Positions 43,088 through 48,966 of a stretch of 48,966 nucleotides of DNA are shown one piece after another (within the stretch, counting starts at the first letter, position 1; each line of letters opens with the position of its first letter). The DNA is from an uncultured Eubacteriales bacterium. Lineage in GTDB: Bacteria; Bacillota; Clostridia; Christensenellales; Aristaeellaceae. The notes beneath the pieces were generated by a model. The model searched no databases, was not told where the DNA came from, and saw only the letters and a program-made list of their open reading frames with translations. Location: assembly GCA_902798105.1 (NCBI GenBank), contig CADBVG010000002.1, positions 1 to 48,966 of the forward strand, written 5' to 3'. The position numbers and the translations under genes are program-made.

Positions 43088-43655
43088 TTTCACCCGCACC
43101 GAAAAGATACTGATCGCGGTGCTGACGCTGATCCTGCTGGGCCTGTTCTACTACCAGTTCGTGGAAAAGACCGTGCGCCAGTCCATCACCAACGCCCAGT
43201 CCGAGGCCCAGATGCTGCAAACGGAGCTGGACGCCGCCCAGGCGCGGCTGGCCGCAGCCCAGGGCATCAAGAACAGCATGGACGCGCTGGAGGCCTCGGG
43301 GCAGAAATCGTGGATGGGCAGCTACAACAACAGCAAGGCCGAGGTGGCCTTCCTGAACACCATACTGGCCGACACGCTGCAATACTCGGTGACCTTTTCC
43401 AACGTCACCCGCGCCGGCGACCAGATCCGCCGCAGCTTCACCCTGGAATACCGCACCGACAGCTATGCCTCCGCCCATGAGATCATGGCCCGGCTGTGCC
43501 AGAGCCACGACCGGTGCATCGTCAGCGACGCCAGCTGCGCCATGGAGAACGACGGCACTGTGGTGGTGCGGCAGGCCGCCACCTTCTACGAGACCATGGT
43601 GGGCGGCACCCCCGACGCCGGCCTCCCCGCCGACAGCGCCGCGGCGAACAGCTAA
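43068..43655 (+). CDS. PilO-like pilus assembly protein
   Basis: The plan is short N-terminus, one helix (ILIAVLTLILLGLFYYQFV), coiled coil (NAQSEAQMLQTELDAAQARL) and an outer ferredoxin-like domain (YSVTFSNVTRAGDQIRRSF). This fits PilO, the partner of PilN. The start is taken as GTG 43068 with GGAGG about 11 bases upstream; ATG 43077 is possible. It overlaps the PilN-like gene by 20 bases. PilP and PilQ are absent, as expected for a single-membrane cell. Confidence 0.82.
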   Translation: MKIMSRDFTRTEKILIAVLTLILLGLFYYQFVEKTVRQSITNAQSEAQMLQTELDAAQARLAAAQGIKNSMDALEASGQKSWMGSYNNSKAEVAFLNTILADTLQYSVTFSNVTRAGDQIRRSFTLEYRTDSYASAHEIMARLCQSHDRCIVSDASCAMENDGTVVVRQAATFYETMVGGTPDAGLPADSAAANS

Positions 43656-43686
43656 ATTACAGGCAAAGAGGTGGACCTTGTGTCAG

Positions 43687-44022
43687 ATGTCAGGTATTCC
43701 TTGGAAGGAATGGGATTTATTTGGGATTCTACCAAAAAATGCCATAAACAAACAAAAACATGGCATAAGCTTTGAAACCGCTGCCCATGTTTTTCTGGAT
43801 AACCTGCGCCTTGATTTCCCGGATCGTACACACAGCACGCCTTTTGAAAATAGGTACTTTACGATTGGACTTGTTCATAATATAATTACTGTAGTCTATT
43901 GTGAGCGAGGCGACGAAGAAGACCCGGATTTTCGCTTGATATCCGCACGTCCTGCTTCACCAGGTGAACGACGCGCTTACGACAACGCTTCTTATGGCAG
44001 AAGGCCACGAATCGATCCATGA
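43687..44022 (+). CDS. brnT: BrnT family toxin
   Basis: About 111 residues with the family pattern: WDLFG region, NKQKHGISFETAAHVFLD, RTHSTPFENRYFTIGLV, and ITVVYCERGDEE then RLISARPASPGERRAY. BrnT is a RelE-like ribonuclease. ATG at 43687 follows AGAGGTGG. It starts 31 bases after the PilO-like stop in AT-richer DNA than its neighbours, so it has probably been inserted into the pilus locus. The antitoxin gene follows at once. Confidence 0.88.
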   Translation: MSGIPWKEWDLFGILPKNAINKQKHGISFETAAHVFLDNLRLDFPDRTHSTPFENRYFTIGLVHNIITVVYCERGDEEDPDFRLISARPASPGERRAYDNASYGRRPRIDP

Positions 44023-44036
44023 TGGAGGTGGAATAC

Positions 44037-44231
44037 ATGGTGCAACGGAAAGAATTGTGCGTTCAGCTTAGCAAAGAACAGATCAAGGAAATAGAGGCAT
44101 CATCACAGATGCCCATTGTAGAGGATGAAGATTGCCCTGAAATTGACCCGCAAAAGACACCGGAATTGTGGGCCGAAATGATGGATGCCTTGGCAAAGCG
44201 CAATCGAAAGATGGCACAACGCATGGCTTAA
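44037..44231 (+). CDS. Putative antitoxin of the BrnT toxin
   Basis: A 64-residue charged protein (MVQRKELCVQLSKEQIKEIE). It has an acidic middle (VEDEDCPEIDPQKTPELWAEM) that resembles BrnA-type antitoxins and ends in a basic helix. GGAGGTGG at 44024-44031 precedes the ATG. It begins 14 bases after the toxin stop; toxin-first order is normal for brnT-brnA. It is shorter than typical BrnA (about 90 residues) and lacks an obvious ribbon-helix-helix at its end, so the exact class is unsure. Confidence 0.7.
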   Translation: MVQRKELCVQLSKEQIKEIEASSQMPIVEDEDCPEIDPQKTPELWAEMMDALAKRNRKMAQRMA

Positions 44232-44290
44232 AGGCCAGAAATCACCCCCTTGAGGGAAGAGTTGTATTCAAAAGAATTTTTGTAAAACTA

Positions 44291-44319
44291 TTGCAAAAAC
44301 CACGCATCTGTGTTACAAT
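44291..44319 (+). promoter_or_regulatory. Promoter of the pilin gene
   Basis: TTGCAA (44291-44296) and TACAAT (44314-44319) are 17 bases apart. The transcript would start near 44327, giving a leader of about 145 bases. Confidence 0.8.
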
Positions 44320-44326
44320 GTAAGAG

Positions 44327-44471
44327 TGAACCCGTGCCAATATATGGCACACCCCCAACCCGCTTTCCCGGCTGTTCCCGGCAGCCAGAAAGATACATAT
44401 CCGGCTCACGCGGCAACCGGCCGTGAGCCGCGTGAGTTCCAACAATCTACATGTAGAAAGGATGACTTGAA
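44327..44471 (+). promoter_or_regulatory. Structured leader of the pilin gene with competing stems
   Basis: The leader holds GTGCCA/TGGCAC (44334-44350), GGCTG/CAGCC (44370-44386) and two mutually exclusive 9-bp stems: CGGCTCACG with CGTGAGCCG (44402-44410/44422-44430) or CTCACGCGG with CCGCGTGAG (44405-44413/44428-44436). Such a layout suggests a switch or a stability element. No known riboswitch class was recognised. Confidence 0.5.
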
Positions 44472-44858
44472 TTGAAGAAGAACAACAATAAGGGCTTTAC
44501 CCTGGCCGAGCTGCTGATCGTCGTCGCGATCATCGCCGTCCTCGTCGCCGTCGCCATCCCGGTGTTCACCACCCAGCTGGAGAAGAGCCGCGAGTCCACT
44601 GATATCGCCAACGTGCGTTCTGCGTACGCTGCTATGGTTGCTGAATACATCACTACCGGCAATGACCAGTCCATGTCGGTCACCGCTAAGCAGGCTCAGA
44701 CTGGCTGGCAGGGCACTTCCGGTGTCCTCATGACTCAGATTGATGGCAAGGAAGGCTCTGTCGCCATACCGGATACCGTCACCAGTGGTAAGACATGGCT
44801 CGTTAAGATCGAGGGATCCGGTAAAGATGTTGCCTCGGTTACAATCACCGCAAACTAA
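44472..44858 (+). CDS. Type IV major pilin (PilA-like)
   Basis: The only prepilin with a clear leader in the window. The start is TTG at 44472 (MKKNNNKG), preceded by GAAAGG about 11 bases upstream. PilD cuts after G8, before FTLAELLIVVAIIAVLVAVA; E at +5 is present. The mature protein is about 120 residues with a C-terminal domain rich in Ser, Thr and Gly and no cysteine pair. Many T-ending codons set it apart from its neighbours, as in strongly expressed or recently acquired genes. Promoter, long leader and terminator isolate it from the adjoining genes. Confidence 0.93.
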   Translation: MKKNNNKGFTLAELLIVVAIIAVLVAVAIPVFTTQLEKSRESTDIANVRSAYAAMVAEYITTGNDQSMSVTAKQAQTGWQGTSGVLMTQIDGKEGSVAIPDTVTSGKTWLVKIEGSGKDVASVTITAN

Positions 44859-44919
44859 TTAGCATGTAGGCCATCTCCGGGAAGGTGGCATATAAGAAGA
44901 TTCCTGCAAAACAGGAATG

Positions 44920-44958
44920 GGCTCCGTCCTTGTATGCGGGACGGGGCCTTTCTTTTTT
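44920..44958 (+). terminator. Terminator of the pilin gene
   Basis: GGCTCCGTCC (44920-44929) pairs with GGACGGGGCC (44939-44948) with one T-G wobble, then TTTCTTTTTT. A small hairpin TTCCTG/CAGGAA sits just upstream. Confidence 0.9.
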
Positions 44959-44996
44959 CCAGTAACATCACATCAACTAACAGCAAGGATGATTCG

Positions 44997-47657
44997 ATGA
45001 AGAAGCGAGCAAGAAAACCACAAGCAGAAGTTAAGACACAGAAACAGCGCCCTTGGTTGTATGTCTGCCTCTCCTTTGCAATCCCTTTCTTTGTGATAGT
45101 TATAGGTGTCATTGGCCTGCGTATCATGCCCTTTGGGGACAAGCACAACCTCGCCATCTCTGACGGCAGATATTACCTGAACACCGTTGCTTTTTTACAG
45201 CGTCTGTTGAGAGGCGAGGAGAACTTCTTCTATTCGCTAAACAATGGCATCGGCGGTAACGAGTGGAGCCTTTTGGCCTGGGGCGGCTTCAACCCGGTGT
45301 TACTGCTGTGCCTGTTCGCCAAACTGGAGACATTGCCTGCCTGGTTTGCCTGGATCAGCATCGTAAACATGGCGGCTTGCGGCCTGACCATGTACATATT
45401 GCTCGCTGGAGTCTATGGCCACAAATCCTCCCACCTGATCTTCTCCACCAGCTACGCCATGATCGGCTTTAGCGTGGTCAACTGCTATCAAACGCTGTTT
45501 TTCATTGGCCCGCAAACGCTGCCACTGGTGATATTGGGCCTCGTGTGGCTGTGCAGGGGAAAATCGCCCCTGCTGTACATACTCTCGCTTGCCTACTGTA
45601 GCTTCTTCAATTTCTACTTCGGCTTCATGCTCTGCGTGGCCTCCGTGGTATTCTTCCTTGCCAAGCTGTATACCGACAACGCCCTTGCGGGAAAGCGCGG
45701 GCGGCTGTTCGGCAAGTGGGCCGTCTCTTCCATCGTCGCCGGTCTGTTGGCCGCGCCGATGTGGCTGCCGGCGCTGAAGGCCTATTCCGGCGGCGGTCGA
45801 ATGAATCAGACCACGCTGGAAAACTACACCTTCACCGAAAAAGCGCCATTCATACAGATATTTTCAAAACTGTACTCCGGCGCGAACAATATCTATGAAC
45901 TGGTGGATGGCCTTCCCAACATATTCTGCGGCATTTTGGCGGTTGCGCTGGTGATACTGTTCTTTATGAACCGGCAGATTTCCAAGCGCAAAAAGACCGC
46001 GGCGGGTGTGGTATTGGGTTTTTATCTGTTGACCTTCTATCTTCCCGTATTTTCCAACATCATGCACGGCTTTACCGTGACCAACTGGTTCCCCTATCGC
46101 TATTCCTTTGTGTTCTCTTTCTGGCTGCTGTACATTGCAGCGGAACAGTTTGAATATATTGATGTCACAACCTTCGGGGATTTGAAGCGTTGCGGCGTGG
46201 TACTCCTTGTGGCCACCATACTTGTTTTCAGCACGAAATACGAATTCATCAGCGGCGGCGCGGTGGTGCTGGACCTGGCGCTGCTGGGCCTGATGGCGCT
46301 GGGATTTTGGCTGTACAAGACCAAGCCCGAGCACACCCCCCGGCGGGTACTCGTAATGTTCCTGCTGCTGGTGGTATGCGGCAATTTATATGCCAACTAC
46401 GTGCTCTCGATCAAGGGTATGCAGGAATGGGAACTGGATTTGGATCAATACCGAGAAAACACCATGACCAACGGAGCGCTCATTGATGCGCTGAACCATG
46501 CGGAAGATGGCTTCTTCCGCATGGAGAAGGAAATATCTGACAGCGTCAGCGTTGGCGCGGACCCCTATCTGTACAACTACAACGGCGTCAGCCACTCCGG
46601 CCCCGGCGAACGCTGGTTTGTTCATCGCGGACTGAATCGCCTGGGTCTAAACCGATTCGACATGCGACACTGGTATTCCAAAGGCATTCCCGCCGCCACC
46701 GACGCATTGCTTGGATTGAAATACGTGATTGCGGAAAACGATCTGGCAAAAATCAAGGGCTATGAGCAGCTCGTTACGCTGGCGGACAAGAGCATTTATG
46801 AAAGCGACAACTTCCTTTCCCCCGCCATACTCGCCGACGCCATCGCATGCAGCATTGAACCGGGCGAGAATCTGTTCGACAACATGAACGACATATGGAA
46901 GGCCATGACCGGCGGCACAGCGGACATCTTCACCCATCAGCCGGACGTGACCTATCACATGCACAGCGACTTCACTGAACAGACTATCACCAGCACCGAG
47001 CTGGCCGAGAGCGCGGCCCTTACCGCCTCCAATGCGGAAAAGGACGAGGGTGGCGAAACGGAGGCTGAACCCACCACCTACATCGAATATACCTTGACTG
47101 CGCCCTCGGACGGGCCGCTGTACTACTTCGATACCTCTATCCCTGATTCTACCGTCGGTCTATCCGAACCCGCCATCCACCTCTGCGGCGTCTACAAGGC
47201 GGGCGAAACCGTGACCGGCAAGATACCGTTGCAGGCTAACATCGGCTCTGGCGACCTGTTGCGGGGCTACTGCGCAAACCTGGTCTTTGCCACCGAGAAC
47301 CTGAACGTGCTGGTCGATTACGCCAGGCAGCTCAACGCCCGGGATTGCAGCTTCAACGTCATCCAGGACAACCACCTCACCGGCGAATTCAACGCCGATG
47401 CCAACCAGCGCATACTCTTCACCCTCCCCTGGGACGAGGGCTGGACCTGCACCATCGACGGGCAGAAGGTTCCCATTGACAAAACGTGGGATTTGTTCAT
47501 GTCCGTTGAAGCACCCGAGGGTAATCACATCTACGAAATGCGGTTCACCCCCGCATGGCTGAACTACGGCCTGTACCTCAGCGCCGCGGCGCTGGTCGGG
47601 CTGGTGGCGCTGATGATCGCGCACCTGCGGGGCAGGCGCAAGGGCAAGCCCGCATGA
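44997..47657 (+). CDS. YfhO family polytopic membrane protein, probable glycosyltransferase
   Basis: A GT-C-type protein of about 886 residues. A first helix is followed by the acidic loop GDKHNLAISDGRYYLNTVA, then about a dozen further helices, an outer domain (about 500-820), a final helix and a basic tail (AHLRGRRKGKPA). The ending DEGWTCTIDGQKVPIDK and the C-terminal helix are typical of YfhO. Such proteins add sugars to lipoteichoic acid or related polymers outside the cell. The start at 44997 has AAGGA eight bases before it. Being directly downstream of the pilin it might instead modify pili, which is a guess. Confidence 0.85.
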   Translation: MKKRARKPQAEVKTQKQRPWLYVCLSFAIPFFVIVIGVIGLRIMPFGDKHNLAISDGRYYLNTVAFLQRLLRGEENFFYSLNNGIGGNEWSLLAWGGFNPVLLLCLFAKLETLPAWFAWISIVNMAACGLTMYILLAGVYGHKSSHLIFSTSYAMIGFSVVNCYQTLFFIGPQTLPLVILGLVWLCRGKSPLLYILSLAYCSFFNFYFGFMLCVASVVFFLAKLYTDNALAGKRGRLFGKWAVSSIVAGLLAAPMWLPALKAYSGGGRMNQTTLENYTFTEKAPFIQIFSKLYSGANNIYELVDGLPNIFCGILAVALVILFFMNRQISKRKKTAAGVVLGFYLLTFYLPVFSNIMHGFTVTNWFPYRYSFVFSFWLLYIAAEQFEYIDVTTFGDLKRCGVVLLVATILVFSTKYEFISGGAVVLDLALLGLMALGFWLYKTKPEHTPRRVLVMFLLLVVCGNLYANYVLSIKGMQEWELDLDQYRENTMTNGALIDALNHAEDGFFRMEKEISDSVSVGADPYLYNYNGVSHSGPGERWFVHRGLNRLGLNRFDMRHWYSKGIPAATDALLGLKYVIAENDLAKIKGYEQLVTLADKSIYESDNFLSPAILADAIACSIEPGENLFDNMNDIWKAMTGGTADIFTHQPDVTYHMHSDFTEQTITSTELAESAALTASNAEKDEGGETEAEPTTYIEYTLTAPSDGPLYYFDTSIPDSTVGLSEPAIHLCGVYKAGETVTGKIPLQANIGSGDLLRGYCANLVFATENLNVLVDYARQLNARDCSFNVIQDNHLTGEFNADANQRILFTLPWDEGWTCTIDGQKVPIDKTWDLFMSVEAPEGNHIYEMRFTPAWLNYGLYLSAAALVGLVALMIAHLRGRRKGKPA

Positions 47658-47687
47658 CCGACCTATGACACCGGGAGGAAAGCACCC

Positions 47688-47853
47688 ATGAAACACCACA
47701 ATTCCGGCCGCGCCTCGGGCCTGGCGCTGGTTTTGATTCTCATCGTCGCGCTGGTCATCGCCTGGCTGGCGGTGACGCAGCTGGGCTTCCTGCGAAGGAC
47801 GGAGAAGGGCCTCTCCGGCCCCCAGTCCACCGACGTCGTGCAACAGGCCCGTA
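47688..47853 (+). pseudogene. Small membrane protein gene cut by an inserted transposase unit
   Basis: It begins MKHHNSGRASGLALVLILIV after GGGAGGAAAG and has one helix (LALVLILIVALVIAWLAV) followed by a hydrophilic tail that reaches VVQQAR just before the inverted repeat at 47854. It then runs on in frame through the repeat into the transposase gene, which is not a natural fusion. The 3' part was not found after the insertion. The native function is unknown; it follows YfhO by 30 bases. Confidence 0.6.
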
Positions 47854-47874
47854 AGTCACCGGGGACGGTTCTTG

Positions 47875-47903
47875 TTGACTCCTCCTTTCTCATGCGCTAT
47901 AAT
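47875..47903 (+). promoter_or_regulatory. Promoter of the transposase gene, overlapping the left inverted repeat
   Basis: TTGACT (47875-47880) lies inside the inverted repeat and TATAAT (47898-47903) is 17 bases downstream. The -35 box is therefore carried by the mobile end itself. Confidence 0.75.
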
Positions 47904-47939
47904 ACAGCCATTCATATCAATCGTCGGAGGGAACATGCA

Positions 47940-48677
47940 ATGCCTAGGCAAGCCAGAAAATTGAGTGAATTTGGATACATGCACTTGATTATTCGAGGAA
48001 TCGGGAAGCAAATCATGTTTGAAGAAAAAGCGGATTATGAACGGTTCCTTTCGGTACTTGAAAGGGTTTGCGGAGAAACGGAAGTCAGGCTTTGCGCCTA
48101 CTGTCTGATGGAGAACCATGTCCATCTGCTTGTCAATGACCAGAAGAAAAGCACACCGCTGTTTATGAAAAAGCTGGGGATCAGCTATGCTCAATATTTC
48201 AACAGAAAGTATCGACGAAACGGGCATCTGCTCCAAGACCGGTATTTGAGCGAACCCGTTGAAGATGATGCATACCTGCTGACGGTTTTTCGATATATAC
48301 TGAATAACCCGAAAAAAGCGGGAATATGCGACGCACGCAGCTATCCCTGGAACAGCTACGCACAATATGATCTCCCCTCCCCCTTCATGGACCTTTCGCT
48401 GATACGCAGCTTGCTTGGAGAACAGGCGATGTATGAGGCATTCATTGACGCACCCAACGACGACCTGTGCCTGGAATGCGACAGGCCGGAGCACGATGAC
48501 AGTTGGGCGCTGGACGTATTGCGCAAATCCCTGGGTGTGGACAGCGGAACTGCCCTGCTGAGCTATGATAGAAAGAAGAGAAACGATGCGTTGCGCAAGT
48601 TAAAGACCAAGGGGCTGACCATTCGCCAAATTGAACGGTTAACGGGAATCAACAGAAACATTGTGCAAAAGGCGTGA
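47940..48677 (+). CDS. REP-associated tyrosine transposase (RAYT, Y1/HUH family)
   Basis: About 245 residues. The HUH motif is H60-V-H62 in MENHVHLLV, and a catalytic-type tyrosine lies in ISYAQYFNRKY. NGHLLQDRYLSEPVEDDAYL and FRYILNNPKKAG are characteristic of RAYTs. A C-terminal helix-turn-helix (LTIRQIERLTGINRNIVQKA) may bind the repeat. GGAGGG sits eight bases before the ATG. RAYTs are usually single-copy domesticated enzymes linked to REP sequences; here the flanking repeats look like a movable unit. Confidence 0.92.
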   Translation: MPRQARKLSEFGYMHLIIRGIGKQIMFEEKADYERFLSVLERVCGETEVRLCAYCLMENHVHLLVNDQKKSTPLFMKKLGISYAQYFNRKYRRNGHLLQDRYLSEPVEDDAYLLTVFRYILNNPKKAGICDARSYPWNSYAQYDLPSPFMDLSLIRSLLGEQAMYEAFIDAPNDDLCLECDRPEHDDSWALDVLRKSLGVDSGTALLSYDRKKRNDALRKLKTKGLTIRQIERLTGINRNIVQKA

Positions 48678-48865
48678 AGGCGTCAAAATGGAGTCATTCA
48701 GAACCGTCCCCGGTGACTCGTGTGCATCCATCGGTGTGCGACACTTCTATGACGGTTCCTGCGCTATAATGCCGCTGTAAGCAAGAGAACAAACGCGACA
48801 AACACGCCGCGTCATACAAGTCTTTTCGTATCTGTTCAGTCAGGTAAAATCTGATTTGTCGAGCT

Positions 48866-48966
48866 GTTGACGAAGGCCCCAAAAGTAGCCTTCCCCCGGT
48901 GGGGAAGGTGGATTTCGGTGAAAACGCTTGCGTTTTTGCCGAAAGACGGATGAGGTCTTCGACGCT
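48866..48966. repeat. Palindromic intergenic repeat of REP type, running off the right edge
   Basis: Nested hairpins are visible: CCTTCCCC/GGGGAAGG (48889-48908), TTTCGG/CCGAAA (48913-48944) and within it AAAACGC/GCGTTTT. GTTGACGAAGGC starts it, and a related inverted end (GGTCTTCGACGC) lies at the window edge. Repeats with this CCTTCCCC-GGGGAAGGTGGA core are frequent in Clostridia genomes. From 48719 to 48865 no gene is seen, only a TATAAT-containing stretch (48765) that resembles the transposase upstream region. Confidence 0.6.

Larger units (their letters stand above)
47854..48718 (+). mobile_element. REP-associated transposase unit with 29-bp inverted repeats
   Basis: The ends are inverted repeats at 47854-47882 and 48690-48718. 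The outer 19 bases (AGTCACCGGGGACGGTTCT) are identical, as are the inner TGACTCC; 26 of 29 match. The unit is 865 bp and carries one gene. No clear target duplication is visible. It interrupts a small membrane-protein gene. Confidence 0.8.

Noticed and set aside
35173-43508. Very long open frames on the minus strand opposite the pilus genes (for example 35173-37023 and 40054-42501)
   Set aside because: They lie opposite genes with clear motifs, give His/Gly/Ala/Val-rich low-information proteins, and lack ribosome sites; they arise from the high GC at third codon positions.
43465-43686. N-terminal extension of the BrnT toxin into pilO
   Set aside because: It is the out-of-frame reading of the PilO-like gene, Pro/Ala/Trp-rich, and the toxin has its own start at 43687.
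47688-48677. A single 329-residue fusion of a membrane helix to the transposase
   Set aside because: The inverted repeat starts exactly where the small protein stops looking natural, and the transposase has its own promoter, ribosome site and ATG at 47940; the read-through is accidental.

Overview
The window looks like a chromosomal segment of a GC-rich, single-membrane Bacillota (Clostridia-like) bacterium. The evidence is a type IV pilus locus with assembly ATPases, platform, prepilin peptidase and PilM/N/O-like proteins but no PilQ or PilP; strong GGAGG ribosome sites; near-consensus vegetative promoters; and an ECF sigma/anti-sigma pair of Clostridia type. No rRNA or CRISPR array is visible. 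The species cannot be named from the sequence alone.

Layout. (1) 1-7.3 kb is accessory DNA: IS21-like terminal repeats at the left edge, an ECF sigma/anti-sigma pair, an ABC exporter pair, a minus-strand operon of antitoxin (Phd-like), toxin (ParE/RelE-like) and an FRG-domain protein, then a gene-poor 1.8 kb with a tRNA 3' fragment, hairpins, decayed coding remnants and a palindromic miniature element. (2) 7.4-33.8 kb is one compact minus-strand cell-surface polysaccharide cluster of 22 genes, many overlapping by 1-13 bases. In transcription order (right to left) it holds three glycosyltransferases, a Wzz-like protein, rfbA, rfbC, an ABC exporter (wzm, wzt), a methyltransferase, a 971-residue kinase-like/coiled-coil/double-glycosyltransferase protein, rfbB, rfbD, a GtrA/GtrB/polytopic-enzyme trio, a CDP-sugar set (rfbF, rfbG, rfbH, a TPP enzyme and a reductase/epimerase), another GtrB-like transferase and an initiating sugar-phosphate transferase. 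(3) 34.2-35.0 kb holds one acidic protein of unknown function. (4) 35.1-47.7 kb is the plus-strand type IV pilus locus (pilB, pilT, pilC, an unknown membrane protein, pilD, pilM, PilN-like, PilO-like), interrupted by a BrnT/BrnA-type toxin-antitoxin pair, then a pilin gene with its own promoter, long structured leader and terminator, and a YfhO-family membrane protein. (5) 47.7-49.0 kb holds a small membrane-protein gene cut by an 865-bp REP-associated transposase unit with 29-bp inverted repeats, then a palindromic repeat of REP type at the right edge.

How the genes work together. The polysaccharide cluster makes dTDP-L-rhamnose and, by inference, a two-carbon-branched CDP-3,6-dideoxy sugar (yersiniose-like). 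It exports a rhamnose-containing polymer through a Wzm/Wzt transporter whose ATPase has a C-terminal glycan-binding-type domain. The neighbouring methyltransferase and kinase-like coiled-coil protein resemble the parts of the Gram-negative chain terminator and molecular ruler WbdD, but split over two genes and fused to polymerising-type glycosyltransferase domains. The ruler segment is built of near-identical 84-bp (28-residue, four-heptad) repeats. This is the most promising candidate for an undescribed system here. The second is the branched CDP-sugar pathway, and the third is the leader RNA of the pilin gene, in which two stems compete for the same bases.
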